Shown: positions 8,500 to 17,853, counted from the first letter of the stretch. The stretch: DNA of 64,000 bases from Candidatus Krumholzibacteriia bacterium (GCA_016744705.1 JADGDU010000011.1:1-64000), one strand, 5' to 3'. The notes: generated from the letters alone by a model not told the origin. A program made the numbers and translations.

Positions 8500-10158
8500 T
8501 CAGGGCCTCTGGTAAACGATTTGGCCTGCAACGATGGTCATTTTCACTTTCATATCCAGAAGCTCGGATGGATCGCAAGTTACGGGATTGCCGTCCAAAA
8601 CCGTCAAATCGGCATAAAAACCATTCTCGATCTGGCCGAGACGGTCTTCCATAAAGGCCGCATAGGCTGATCCGGAGGTGTACAATTCCAAAGCGGTTGC
8701 CCCACTGATGATTTCCTGGGCCTGCCAGCCGCCAACGGGGGTTCCGTCAGGATGGGTGCGGGTGCGTGCGGAATATAGTCCTGCCAGGGGATCCACACGC
8801 TCAACGGGAAAGTCTGTGCCGAAACACAAGTGAGCGCCGCTTTCCAAAAGTGTTTTCCAGGCGTAGGCTCCGGGCAGTCGGTCAGCACAAAGACGATCTT
8901 CGGCCCAGTCCATGTCGCTGGTGCAGTGTACTGGTTGCATGGCGGCGATGACACCGAGTTGGGCAAAACGGGGGATGTCTTCCGGAGATAAAATCTGGCT
9001 GTGTTCAATGCGCCACCTTGGGTCCTCCGGGTGCATGCTTTTGTTCAGATCTTCAAAAATATCCAGCATGAAGCGGTTGGCCTCATCGCCAATGGCGTGG
9101 GCTCCCACTTGGAAACCTGCCTCGGTTGCCTGTTGGGTGGCTTTGCGCAAATGGTCCAGATCCGAGACGAAGAGCCCCCGGTGTCCAGAGTGATCGCAGT
9201 AGTCTTCCAGGAGCTTGGCTCCACGGCTGCCGAGGGCTCCATCGGAATATAGTTTTACGGCGCGAACGGTGAGGATGTCGTCGGGAGTGTGAAGGGGGCC
9301 ATGGGCAAACCCGGGTTCGGTGGTTGATGGAGTATCATCCAACATGCCGTAAATGCGCAGATGCAAATCTCCGGCATCGGCCAGCATTTTATAATACTGA
9401 ACTCGAGTCCAGGAGACGCCAGCTTCATGAACGGCGGTGATGCCAAAACGGTGGCAATGATCGATGGCCAAACTCACACGCCGGGCCATTTCTTCGGCGC
9501 TGGCCCCAGGGATGATTGCCCGCACCAGGTCCACTCCATTGTCAATGAGCACACCAGTGGGGATGCCGTTTTCATCCCGCAATATTTGGCCGCCGTCGGG
9601 GTCTGGAGTGGAAGCAGTGATGCCAGCAAGTTCGAGGGCTTTGCTACTGGCCAGAGCGGCGTGCCCATCCACTCGGCGCACCAGAACGGGACGTCCGCCC
9701 ACGGCATCGTCCAAAATTTTCTTGTGTGGATATTCCTGAATTTCCCAGTCATTCTGGTCCCAGCCGCGGCCCTGTAACCAGGAATCGCCGGGCAGATTCT
9801 GATGGGCCAAGGCCACTCGGGAGGCCACCTCAGCCGGGCTTTTGGTTCCATTTAAGTCAATTTCGGACAGGGCTTTGCCCAAACCATAGAGATGGCAGTG
9901 GCTATCGTTGAAACCAGGAACCACGGTGGCGCCGGCCAGGTCTACGATTTTGGTTTCTGGGCCCTTCAAAGCCACCACAGCTTTGTCCTGGCCTACCATG
10001 AGGATGCGATCGCCAACCATGGCCATGGCTGTAGCTGCTGAATCCTGGGTGATGATGTGTCCGCCATGAATAATCAGGGTGGCTTCAGGTGCGGGAGTTT
10101 CTGATTGGCAACCAACCCAAAGGACCAGGGAAATCAAAAGGAGGGCCAGACGGCGCAT
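8500..10158 (-). CDS. Amidohydrolase family lipoprotein (YtcJ-like)
   Basis: This 552-aa protein has a lipoprotein signal (LWVGC, Cys17). A small beta domain follows, then GFNDSHCHL, whose His87 and His89 form the HxH metal site of the amidohydrolase TIM barrel. Further metal or catalytic residues are present: VGAHAIGDEAN, IEHSQIL and CFGTDFPVE. The metal-dependent amidohydrolase-3/YtcJ group has this length and order. Some members act on N-substituted amides or formamides, but the substrate here cannot be predicted. The C-terminus returns to the beta domain (IENGFYADLTVLDGNP). It is probably anchored on the periplasmic side. The thioredoxin-TPR selenoprotein starts 89 bases after its stop and may be co-transcribed. 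Confidence 0.9.
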   Translation of the reverse strand: MRRLALLLISLVLWVGCQSETPAPEATLIIHGGHIITQDSAATAMAMVGDRILMVGQDKAVVALKGPETKIVDLAGATVVPGFNDSHCHLYGLGKALSEIDLNGTKSPAEVASRVALAHQNLPGDSWLQGRGWDQNDWEIQEYPHKKILDDAVGGRPVLVRRVDGHAALASSKALELAGITASTPDPDGGQILRDENGIPTGVLIDNGVDLVRAIIPGASAEEMARRVSLAIDHCHRFGITAVHEAGVSWTRVQYYKMLADAGDLHLRIYGMLDDTPSTTEPGFAHGPLHTPDDILTVRAVKLYSDGALGSRGAKLLEDYCDHSGHRGLFVSDLDHLRKATQQATEAGFQVGAHAIGDEANRFMLDIFEDLNKSMHPEDPRWRIEHSQILSPEDIPRFAQLGVIAAMQPVHCTSDMDWAEDRLCADRLPGAYAWKTLLESGAHLCFGTDFPVERVDPLAGLYSARTRTHPDGTPVGGWQAQEIISGATALELYTSGSAYAAFMEDRLGQIENGFYADLTVLDGNPVTCDPSELLDMKVKMTIVAGQIVYQRP

Positions 10159-10259
10159 GGGGTTCTCTTTCGCTGAAGTCAGAACAAGACAGATCCGTTT
10201 ATAGACCTTACATTACTTCAGATTGATCAACGTACAAGTCGAACCTTGAAAGGCCCACC

Positions 10260-11021
10260 GTGGTTTCAAAAAAAGCATTCGCCGATCAAGTTCTCACAGC
10301 CACGGCCACCCTGCGGGACCAGGTTGATGAGATGAGTTTTGCCGACCCCGTGGCCTATGTTTATAACCCCTTGCAGTACGCTTGGAAAATGCACGCCAAG
10401 TATGTGCGAAAGTGGGGAGCCACCCCCCGGCGGGTATTGTTGTTGGGGATGAATCCAGGGCCCTGGGGTATGGCACAAACTGGTGTGCCCTTTGGGGAGG
10501 TTGCCATGGTGAAAGATTTCATGGGGCTCAAAGGAAAAGTGGAGCGGCCCGATCCCGAGCACCCCAAACGGCCGGTGCTGGGACTGGAAACGACCCGGAG
10601 TGAGGTCAGTGGGAAGCGCCTTTGGGGATTTTTTGGTGAAAAATTCAACGGTCCCGATGGATTTTTTAAAGACCATTTCGCCGTGAATTATTGTCCCCTG
10701 GTCTTCATGGAAGAAAGCGCCCGCAACTATACACCCGATAAATTACTGGCCAGCGAACAGAAACCGCTTTTTGCAGCTTGCGATGAACGGTTGGTTGCAT
10801 TGGTGGATATTTACCAACCGGAGTGGGTGGTGGGTGTGGGCGGCTTTGCCCGGAAGAAGTTGGATTCTTTGTTTGGACCCAAAGCAAAGTCTCCGCGGGG
10901 GGAGCATTTACCCGCCAACATCGGCACGGTTTTACATCCGAGTCCGGCCAGTCCTGCCGCCAATCGGGGTTGGGCCGAGGCGGCGCAGAGGCAGTTGGTG
11001 GATCAGGGAATTTGGGAGTAG
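10260..11021 (+). CDS. SMUG1-type single-strand-selective uracil-DNA glycosylase
   Basis: This 253-aa protein carries both hallmark motifs of SMUG1 in the uracil-DNA glycosylase superfamily. The first is LLGMNPGPWGMAQTGVPFG, with the catalytic Asn in GMNPG. The second is LHPSPASPAANRGW near the C-terminus, with the catalytic His. It removes uracil and some oxidised pyrimidines such as 5-hydroxymethyluracil from DNA in base excision repair. Bacterial SMUG1 is patchily distributed. The start chosen is a GTG at 10260; an in-frame ATG at 10330 would drop 23 mostly helical residues and cannot be excluded. It is divergent from the amidohydrolase gene and stands alone. Confidence 0.92.
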   Translation: MVSKKAFADQVLTATATLRDQVDEMSFADPVAYVYNPLQYAWKMHAKYVRKWGATPRRVLLLGMNPGPWGMAQTGVPFGEVAMVKDFMGLKGKVERPDPEHPKRPVLGLETTRSEVSGKRLWGFFGEKFNGPDGFFKDHFAVNYCPLVFMEESARNYTPDKLLASEQKPLFAACDERLVALVDIYQPEWVVGVGGFARKKLDSLFGPKAKSPRGEHLPANIGTVLHPSPASPAANRGWAEAAQRQLVDQGIWE

Positions 11022-11112
11022 ATCAGCTGGCTAAACCGAGGGCCAGTCATAATCTGTTGTTCATAGCCGAATTGCACTCCAGGTATGAACAACGGTCAAT
11101 AGGCTCTGTGAA

Positions 11113-11141
11113 TTGACATCCATCCCCTCAATCCCTATCAA
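11113..11141 (+). promoter_or_regulatory. Sigma-70-like promoter for the S41 peptidase gene
   Basis: TTGACA at 11113-11118 is a perfect -35 box. After a 17-base spacer comes TATCAA (11136-11141), four of six matches to the -10 consensus. The predicted start site is about 30 bases before the coding start at 11178. Confidence 0.5.
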
Positions 11142-11177
11142 ATATCAGGGCTTATCAATTTGTTTTGGAGGGAAATG

Positions 11178-13073
11178 ATGTTTCAAGAACCGTTTCAGGT
11201 GCTGGGCATCCGTGTGCCTTTTACCGTTTCACTCACCGCTTTAGCCATCATGTTATTCACATTTACTCCTGCCCTTTCGGGGGATATTGAGGCCGCAACG
11301 CCTGATCATTCCGCGGAAATTGAGTGGATCAAAATGATGAACGCACCCACGCACCCAGCACCCAATCCCAGGCCGGATTTGCGGCCGTCGGGAAAAGACA
11401 CCGATTGGCAGGCCATGATCGATGCCGTATGGGGGCCAGGTCGCATCGCTGCTGAGCAGTCTTCCATATTTGATAATTTCATCACCGCTCTTGACCAGGA
11501 ATACGCCCTCTTCCGCAACCGCGATGTGGATTTGGTGGGACTGGCCACTCCTCACGTTTCCGAGATCCAGGGTGGAGTCAGCAAGGGACGCTTTCAAGGC
11601 ATCATGACCAAGATGTGTGTGGCTTTGCAAAACGGTCATACTTCGTTCCGGAATGGGGATGTGGTGAATACTACGCCCGAACCGGGCGTGCCACTTCTCA
11701 TTGGGCATAGATACCTGACAAACCCCTATTTTGGCGCTTGCCTCACCACTGGAGATGTAGGGATTTTTGCTTACGAAGTGGTGGAGAATCATCCGCTGGG
11801 TTTGGAAGTGGGCGATGTGATTTTGGGTTACGATGGCCGGCCCTGGGACGAATTGTATCATGAACTTCTGGAGGCGGAGCTTCCGGTGGGTGGCGGTGGC
11901 TGGCTGACTTCCGATGCTTCCTATGATTACGGCTGGGCCACGGCCGCAGGCAGCAATTGGCACCTCTTTGAAACCATCGACATTCTCAAATTCGACAGCG
12001 GGCAAACCGAACATCTGCCCACCAGTTTGATGGTGAATTCAGGGGTGGATCTTTCGGTCTATTGTGCTGATCAATTGAATGAATACATCGATCATCCGGC
12101 TTCCCCGGATTGGGTTAACTGGGGTGTGTTGGAAAGGGGTGCCAGCCGCATTGGCTTTATCATCGTTGAAGCCTGGATTGAATATGTTGAAGCGGCCTGG
12201 TGGCAGGCTTGTTGGGAGATGGTCACGGATCCGGAGCTGGATGGGTTGATCATTGATTTCCGCAACAACATTGGTGGCAACATGTACTTGAGTAATGCGG
12301 GGCTGAGCCTCCTGTTTGAGGAGACTGTTCAGACCGTCAGTTTTGGCTACCGAATCAACCCCCATAATCATTGGTACATGAGTCGATTTAACGATTCTTC
12401 ATTTTATGATATCCCCGGAGATCCAACCGAATATTTTGACAAGCCTATTGCAGTATTGCTGGGGCCCAAAACCATCAGTTCTGGTGATCAGGTTGCTCTT
12501 CGAATGACATATCACCCCATGGTTAGGACTTTCGGCCGGCCTACATCGGCGTCATTTGACAGTCCAGTGGGGTATGAGTTAAACCAATACGAAGAGTTCT
12601 CTGCCCGGTATTCCAAGTACGATGCAGGACGAGCTGAAACTCCCCAGGATTACCTCTCTTATCTGGGCTTTCCTGTGGATGAAGAAATATGGCTGGATCC
12701 GGCTGATTGTCGCCAAGGGATTGATACCGTTATCGAGGCGGCCATTGCCTGGATTGGTCCGGATGTGAACGCAGTGCCTGAGAACGAGGCTCCCGTTGGA
12801 AGCGCCATCGTGGGCATTTCACCTAATCCTTGCAATCCCCGCACGGTGGTCAAATTTAAGATCCAAACTGCTGGGCCTTGCCGCTTGGATGTCATTGATT
12901 TGGCGGGTCATTTGATATGGTCAGAAGATTGGACCCATCTGGACGTGGGGAATCATGAATACCTTTGGGACGGGAAGACTGCCTCCGGTCGCCATGCCGC
13001 CAGTGGAGCCTACATGGTTCGGCTGACGGCACCAGATCTGGTGACGGGCTCCCGTTTGACTCTGGTGAGATAA
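11178..13073 (+). CDS. Secreted S41-family peptidase with FlgD-like C-terminal domain
   Basis: The start at 11178 was chosen because GGAGGG (11167-11172) is well spaced from it; an ATG at 11175 and a TTG at 11160 are in frame. The 631-aa protein has a hydrophobic export signal at about 13-35. An S41-like core follows, with LEVGDVILGYDGRPW (PDZ-like), DGLIIDFRNNIGG and LLGPKTISSGDQ, the last placing the catalytic Ser near residue 437 as in C-terminal processing or tricorn-type peptidases. From about 542 the protein ends in SPNPCNPRTVVKFKI through YLWDGK to SGAYMVRL. This is the FlgD-like/secretion-associated C-terminal domain common in FCB bacteria. It probably acts outside the cytoplasm; the substrate is unknown. 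Confidence 0.85.
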   Translation: MFQEPFQVLGIRVPFTVSLTALAIMLFTFTPALSGDIEAATPDHSAEIEWIKMMNAPTHPAPNPRPDLRPSGKDTDWQAMIDAVWGPGRIAAEQSSIFDNFITALDQEYALFRNRDVDLVGLATPHVSEIQGGVSKGRFQGIMTKMCVALQNGHTSFRNGDVVNTTPEPGVPLLIGHRYLTNPYFGACLTTGDVGIFAYEVVENHPLGLEVGDVILGYDGRPWDELYHELLEAELPVGGGGWLTSDASYDYGWATAAGSNWHLFETIDILKFDSGQTEHLPTSLMVNSGVDLSVYCADQLNEYIDHPASPDWVNWGVLERGASRIGFIIVEAWIEYVEAAWWQACWEMVTDPELDGLIIDFRNNIGGNMYLSNAGLSLLFEETVQTVSFGYRINPHNHWYMSRFNDSSFYDIPGDPTEYFDKPIAVLLGPKTISSGDQVALRMTYHPMVRTFGRPTSASFDSPVGYELNQYEEFSARYSKYDAGRAETPQDYLSYLGFPVDEEIWLDPADCRQGIDTVIEAAIAWIGPDVNAVPENEAPVGSAIVGISPNPCNPRTVVKFKIQTAGPCRLDVIDLAGHLIWSEDWTHLDVGNHEYLWDGKTASGRHAASGAYMVRLTAPDLVTGSRLTLVR

Positions 13074-13081
13074 TTCTCGAG

Positions 13082-13117
13082 CCCCAGGGATGAATATTCA
13101 TCTCTGGGGTTTGATTT
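13082..13117 (+). terminator. Terminator after the S41 peptidase gene
   Basis: CCCCAG and CTGGGG flank an almost perfect inner arm GATGAAT/ATTCATC (13082-13109), followed by TTTGATTTT. The hairpin also covers the last codons and stop of the converging minus-strand gene that ends at 13098. Confidence 0.65.
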
Positions 13118-14255
13118 TCCCAGCCAAATCAAAGGCCTTTTTCCCATACCCCTGACCGGCAACCAACAGCTCCACTACATGCTTTCCCAGATACAGTTTC
13201 CTAACTGACCGGTGTGCAAACTGCTGCTTCTTCTCAAGAATAATTTCCTGCCCAGGTTCGAGGTCCAAAACCTTCCATTTAAAAACTTTTGCCGAAAGCG
13301 ATCCGTTGGCTTTCTGGTAATGAACGGCATAATCGACAACCAGCTTCTGGGTTCGTGTCCCCTGGGATTTCAACTTTGCTTTCATGTGCAGATACTGGCC
13401 CATGTGCAGTTGTTTGCTGCTGATGGAGAGGGAGGTTTTCACTTGGGGGGCAACTTCATAACCCAAGGCCGCCAGGGCTTTCGGGTGGCCCTTTTTGATC
13501 AAGGTGCGCAACCCGTGTTTGACCAGCCGCTGCCGGTTCTCCGAAGCACCATCCATCCACTGAGCAGCCACATCAGCCACCAAGTCGGGATGATCCTTGG
13601 CAATGTCGTTCAGGTTGTTGGCCACCGAGCGGCGCACATATTCTGATTCATCGTCTTTCAACTGTTCGAGCAATTCCAGCACCGGCTCAGGGTTGGCAAT
13701 AAACATGGGCAGCTGTTGACCCCAGGGGAGCCGAGGCCGGGAGCCTTCGCTGATCAGGCGCCGCACATGGTGGTTCTCGTCATCGATCCAGTGGTGCAAC
13801 TCTTCCAGGGTGGACTGGGTGTGCTCAAGGAAGAAAGGCCTGATGGCAAATTCTGCGGTGAATAAGCTGGTGAGTTTGCGCAGAGCTTGCAGGGAAAGGA
13901 CAGGATGATCCACACCCTCGGCGCCGATCCAATCGATGAGGGGCCAGGCCGCAAAACCGCCCAAAGAGTCGCTCGGATCTCCAGCAGGCCAGTGGCTCCC
14001 GGCCTTAACGACAATGTCCAAGGCTTCTGGGTATTGGGGGGGAAGAAAACGGGTCATTTGGGCCATGAGGTGTCGCACGCGGTCCTTTAATTCCAGTTTT
14101 TTGAGCCCCCGGTTGCTGGCTTTGACGAATAAGTCTTCAGGGAATTCAGGCCAGGCTAGGGATAAGGCTGAGGCCAGTTGATTAATTGCCTTCCGGTCGA
14201 TGCTATCTTTGAACAGAGTCTTGGTTTCATCACGGGGCATGGATTCTCGTTTCAT
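13098..14255 (-). CDS. DNA alkylation repair protein, AlkC-like HEAT-repeat
   Basis: This 385-aa protein is built of helical repeats. Its signature region is WIDDENHHVRRLISEG, SRPRLPWGQQLP, then DDESEYVRRSVANNLNDIAKDHPD, a pattern known from AlkC/AlkD-type HEAT-repeat DNA glycosylases that excise 3-methyladenine and other positively charged alkylated bases. The C-terminal 110 residues are beta-rich (VKTSLSISSKQLHMGQYL onward), which fits the Ig-like domain of AlkC. The start used is the first ATG (14255); a second ATG at 14240 is possible and neither has a strong Shine-Dalgarno. It lies alone, converging on the S41 peptidase gene, and with the uracil glycosylase at 10260 gives a small repair neighbourhood. 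Confidence 0.85.
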   Translation of the reverse strand: MKRESMPRDETKTLFKDSIDRKAINQLASALSLAWPEFPEDLFVKASNRGLKKLELKDRVRHLMAQMTRFLPPQYPEALDIVVKAGSHWPAGDPSDSLGGFAAWPLIDWIGAEGVDHPVLSLQALRKLTSLFTAEFAIRPFFLEHTQSTLEELHHWIDDENHHVRRLISEGSRPRLPWGQQLPMFIANPEPVLELLEQLKDDESEYVRRSVANNLNDIAKDHPDLVADVAAQWMDGASENRQRLVKHGLRTLIKKGHPKALAALGYEVAPQVKTSLSISSKQLHMGQYLHMKAKLKSQGTRTQKLVVDYAVHYQKANGSLSAKVFKWKVLDLEPGQEIILEKKQQFAHRSVRKLYLGKHVVELLVAGQGYGKKAFDLAGKIKPQR

Positions 14256-14393
14256 TGGGAATGAGGAATTTGCATAATAGAGGAATTATCAGGATATTCA
14301 AGAGTCTCCCGGGGGGGGGACAAAAATGATTCAACTGAGTTTTAATATTCACTGATTTATCAAGGATACGGGCGCTAATCCAAAGGTGAACAG

Positions 14394-15056
14394 ATGCGAA
14401 AAATATTGACCCTTTTGCCATTGCTCGCGGTTTTCCTCTCTGGGTGTTTGTCGGCCACCCCTTTCCAATCTGCCAGGGTTGCTGAATCGGGGGAGCACAC
14501 TTTGACCACTTCCATCATGCACAGCTCCGAGGAGGTTGGGAATTTTCGAACCGGCTGGACTCAGCTGGATTTTGCCTTTCGCAGCCCCGTAGTGGGTGGG
14601 CGTTTTGAGTTTGCGGTCAACAGTGGATTGATGATTTTTGATGCTCCCAGTATTGGCGTCCTGATGGGTGCTGGATTCAAAGTGGAATTGCTGGAGGATA
14701 TTCTCTCCTTTGAAATGCCGGCCCGGTTCGTTGTTGGTGGTTCCAACCCTTTTGATACAACGCATTTTTATCCCCGGCTTATCGGGTCGGTTCCTTTCAG
14801 TGATTCAGTGGAATTGAATCTTTCGGCCACCCAATATTATTATGCCAGAGGAGAAATTAATGGCCCGGTGGGGTATTCAGCAGGCCTGGCTTTTGGCAGG
14901 CGAGGCGATTCGATCACACGGCCTGAATTTGGGGTGCTGGTGTACCCACATACGGACCAACTCACCTACCAGTTTGGCATTTCCATTACTCCGGCCGTGG
15001 AAGTGAAAAGGGGTAGTACGGAACCCGAGTCCGATTTTGAATCGACCCCTTATTAG
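14394..15056 (+). CDS. Hypothetical beta-rich lipoprotein
   Basis: This 220-aa protein has a lipoprotein signal peptide ending in LSGC (Cys18). The rest shows alternating hydrophobic/polar strands with Gly and aromatic girdle residues (FRTGWTQLDFAFRSP, GGRFEFAVNSG, ELNLSATQYYYARGE), as in small outer-membrane beta-barrels or barrel-like envelope proteins. No family was recognised. It stands alone between the AlkC-like gene and the CGGC protein, preceded by a 138-base divergent intergenic region. The acidic C-terminus (EPESDFESTPY) lacks the terminal aromatic residue rule of classic barrels closely enough that barrel insertion is uncertain. Confidence 0.75.
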   Translation: MRKILTLLPLLAVFLSGCLSATPFQSARVAESGEHTLTTSIMHSSEEVGNFRTGWTQLDFAFRSPVVGGRFEFAVNSGLMIFDAPSIGVLMGAGFKVELLEDILSFEMPARFVVGGSNPFDTTHFYPRLIGSVPFSDSVELNLSATQYYYARGEINGPVGYSAGLAFGRRGDSITRPEFGVLVYPHTDQLTYQFGISITPAVEVKRGSTEPESDFESTPY

Positions 15057-15275
15057 AGGATAAAGATGAATGTGCACCTAATATAAATTTCCAGTTTACC
15101 TTGTCTCTGCGCCGTCCATCTCATGCGGGGCCAGATTTTTGTTTGTGGCGTGACTGTGTAACCTATTGTTATGGTGGGATTTGCCTGAATCTTTTCCTTG
15201 TGAAGCCACCGTTGAACGCCCTCATTGGAATCTCAGGCATTCTGCTGATCATCTGAATAGTGAAAGGTGGCACCC

Positions 15276-15719
15276 ATGGAAACCCAGAAAATTGGAATCA
15301 TCATCTGTGATCGCTATCGCCGTTGCGCCGGTGGGAAATGTTTCCGATCCGCCCGCCTCCGCGAAGGTGCTTTTGAGCGATACAAGGGTATGGCTGTGGA
15401 AGTGGTGGGTTTCACTTCCTGTGATGGTTGCCCCGGCGGTAATATTGAATACGCCGTGGACGAAATGGTGGCCAACGGAGCCAACGTTGTGCACTTAGCC
15501 ACAGGCATGGTGGTGGGCTACCCCCCTTGTCCATACATCCAGGACTTCCATGATTTCATCACGACCAAATATGGGCTGGAAGTTGTGTATGGCACCCACC
15601 CCATTCCGGAAAAATATCTCACGGTGCACAGTAAATTGGGAACCTGGGATGAACAACCCTGGGATGTCATCACCCAACCGACCATGACCACCGAGGAAGT
15701 CCGCTTGTCCTATGACTGA
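15276..15719 (+). CDS. CGGC-domain putative metal-binding protein
   Basis: This 147-aa protein starts at an ATG with AAAGGTGG upstream; an in-frame GTG lies three codons earlier. It shows the CGGC-domain pattern: GIIICDRYRRCAGGKCFR at the N-terminus, then TSCDGCPGGN, then GANVVHLATGM and PPCPYI. The clustered cysteines are thought to bind a metal or Fe-S centre, but no reaction is established for the family. Its stop overlaps the start of the MFS transporter by eight bases, so the two are translated together. A link between the CGGC protein and export or import of a small compound or metal is a reasonable inference only. Confidence 0.85.
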   Translation: METQKIGIIICDRYRRCAGGKCFRSARLREGAFERYKGMAVEVVGFTSCDGCPGGNIEYAVDEMVANGANVVHLATGMVVGYPPCPYIQDFHDFITTKYGLEVVYGTHPIPEKYLTVHSKLGTWDEQPWDVITQPTMTTEEVRLSYD

Positions 15720-16905
15720 TATCCAGGGCTCAATACAAAAACAACCTGGAGATGAGTTCCAGACGGGGAAAGTGGCGACCATCTCGGCGGCTCACTTGAG
15801 CCATGATGTCTTCTCTGCTTTTTTGGCGCCCTTGTTACCTTTGTTGATCACCAGATTGAATCTCTCTCTTTCTGCTGTGGCCATTTTGGATATTGCCCGT
15901 AAAATACCCCAACTCCTGAATCCCGTCATTGGCTTGTTGGCCGACCGCATCTGTGTGAAGTACCTGGTGATTTTTGCTCCAGCGGTGACCGCCATCTGCA
16001 TGAGTTTGCTGGGGCTGGCTTCTTCATTCCCGGTTCTGTTTATCCTGCTCTTTGTCAGCGGCCTTAGCGCTGCGGTTTTTCATGTTCCTGGTCCAGTGCT
16101 GATCAAACGCTATTCCGGAACGAACACCGGTCGGGGCATGAGCTTTTATATGTTTGGTGGAGAAATGGCTCGCACTCTGGGGCCACTGTTGATCACGGCT
16201 GCTGTCTCCTGGTGGGGGTTGGAGGGGTCCTACCGGGTGTTGCCCGTGGGGTTGGCGGCCACGGTGGTGATGTTTTTCATGCTGCGAAAACTGCCCAAAG
16301 TGGAGCGTGGACAAACCAAGCGTTTCTGGAGCGGGAGCAGACAGGCCATCAATGAGACAGCACCTTTGTTGGCGGGATTGATGGGTTTTATGGTGTTCCG
16401 CATGGGGTTGAAATCAGCTCTGACCTTGTATCTGCCCACGTATTTGACGGGCAAGGGAGAAACGCTGTGGATGGCGGGTCTGGCCTTGTCGCTGCTTCAA
16501 TTTTCAGGTGCGGCAGGCACCCTGGGTATTGGTTATTTTGCCGACCGTTTTGGGCACCGGAAGATGCTGCTGGTGATTGGCCTGCTCACGCCGGTGGCTG
16601 GTTTGGGTCTTACTTTTTTCCCGGGGATTTTGACTGTTCCGCTGTTGGTGGTCACAGGGATCCTCATTTTTGCGTCCAGCCCCATCCAGTTGGCTCTGGT
16701 TCAGGACTCGGGGACATCCAGACCCGCCTTCGTGAACAGTTTGTTCATGACTTTGAATATTATCTCCAGCGGCTTGGCGGTGTACTGTGTGGGAAGCATG
16801 GGCGACTGGGTGGGATTGGACCTCACTTACAAGATTGCAGCGGGACTGACCGTATTGTCAGTCCCGTTTATGATCTTGCTAAAAGGCCAAACTCACAACC
16901 GTTAG
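15712..16905 (+). CDS. MFS transporter, fosmidomycin-resistance (Fsr)-like
   Basis: This 397-aa protein has about twelve hydrophobic segments. Features of the Fsr branch of the major facilitator superfamily are AHLSHDVFSAFLAPLLPLL in the first helix region, LLADRICVKY as the loop 2-3 motif, and FHVPGPVLIKRYSG followed by GGEMARTLGPLL. Fsr-type proteins export fosmidomycin and similar small molecules, but family members vary in substrate. It overlaps the CGGC-domain gene by eight bases and is probably co-expressed with it. It converges on the minus-strand AsnRS-like gene, with only 15 bases between stops and no clear terminator. Confidence 0.9.
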   Translation: MTDIQGSIQKQPGDEFQTGKVATISAAHLSHDVFSAFLAPLLPLLITRLNLSLSAVAILDIARKIPQLLNPVIGLLADRICVKYLVIFAPAVTAICMSLLGLASSFPVLFILLFVSGLSAAVFHVPGPVLIKRYSGTNTGRGMSFYMFGGEMARTLGPLLITAAVSWWGLEGSYRVLPVGLAATVVMFFMLRKLPKVERGQTKRFWSGSRQAINETAPLLAGLMGFMVFRMGLKSALTLYLPTYLTGKGETLWMAGLALSLLQFSGAAGTLGIGYFADRFGHRKMLLVIGLLTPVAGLGLTFFPGILTVPLLVVTGILIFASSPIQLALVQDSGTSRPAFVNSLFMTLNIISSGLAVYCVGSMGDWVGLDLTYKIAAGLTVLSVPFMILLKGQTHNR

Positions 16906-16920
16906 CCTTTAACCTGAAAA

Positions 16921-17853
16921 TCAGGCGGCCCCACCGTTGCTCAGTAGTGTGGCTGGCATGCTGGCCCGGTCCAGGGGATGGATAACGGCGTCGCTAATGT
17001 TTTCAACGCCCATCAGGTACTGCAGCAGAGGGGTGAGTCCCAGACCAAACCCCGCTCGTTGGAGTGGTCGTTTTTCAAAGAGAGTCAGGTAGGATTCAAA
17101 CCCTTCCTGATTGCCCAGGGCTTCTCTCAAATTCTGGGTATTGGTTTCACGCACGGCTCCATCCATGACCTCGCCACAGTAAGGCAGGATGTAGTCGATG
17201 CTGTCGGTGACTGTAGGATCTTCGGCGTTGAGCCGGGTGGTGAAGAACCGCAGCTGGGCGGGAAAGTGAGTCACCAGCACGGGCATATTTCCAAAAAAAC
17301 GGCACAGGCTGGATTCGGCTTTCCAATTGAGATCTTGCCCGAATTCAAGATTGATGCCGCGACCGTTGAGTATCTCCAGGGCCCGGCGGTAGGTGATGCG
17401 CGGATGAGGTGTTGTAATCATATGGTTCAAGCGGGTGACCTGGCGGCCTCCCAGCAGGTCGGCGTTCAAATCTGAGGCCACACTTTTGAGCAGAGTTTCC
17501 ATGAGGTCTGCCAATTCATCCAGACCCAGGTTGATCATTTCGGCTTCCATGCGTTTGAAGCCCGAAAGACGAAGGTTCATGGACTCAAACTCCTGGGGCA
17601 GGCATTCGCTCTCACACCAAACGGCAGGAAAGCCCTGGGCGATCATGCCGTCCAGATAAAAACGGCCGGTGGCTTCCCAGGTGCGGGTGGGGGCATTTAA
17701 GGCTGGTACGGGAATTTCATTGAAAAGGCGTTCTTCCATGAAATGGCGGATATGACGCACCACACGGTTGTGCACGGCCAGGCGGCGGGCCAGGGGCAAC
17801 GGGCGTCCAGGAAATTCGAAGCGGGCGGATTGCATATTGGTGGGCTGGTTCAT
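16921..17853 (-). CDS. Class II aaRS-like protein (AsnRS/AsnA-related catalytic core), catalytically degenerate
   Basis: The start at 17853 was chosen because AAGGAG lies seven bases upstream. The 310-aa product is a class II (Asp/Asn/Lys) synthetase core without an anticodon-binding OB fold. That is the size and layout of the archaeal asparagine synthetase-related AsnRS paralogue. Motif 3 aligns with the AsnRS in this window (47841): GFGLGLTPLLQYLMGVENISD against [12 protein letters not shown] and MKNIRD. The ATP-binding Arg of motif 3 (ER) is replaced by TP. The motif 2 FRAE of AsnRS aligns with WCES, losing that Arg too. Aminoacylation or amide synthesis by the usual adenylate route therefore looks unlikely. 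A binding, regulatory or novel ligase role is possible. Confidence 0.8.
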   Translation of the reverse strand: MNQPTNMQSARFEFPGRPLPLARRLAVHNRVVRHIRHFMEERLFNEIPVPALNAPTRTWEATGRFYLDGMIAQGFPAVWCESECLPQEFESMNLRLSGFKRMEAEMINLGLDELADLMETLLKSVASDLNADLLGGRQVTRLNHMITTPHPRITYRRALEILNGRGINLEFGQDLNWKAESSLCRFFGNMPVLVTHFPAQLRFFTTRLNAEDPTVTDSIDYILPYCGEVMDGAVRETNTQNLREALGNQEGFESYLTLFEKRPLQRAGFGLGLTPLLQYLMGVENISDAVIHPLDRASMPATLLSNGGAA

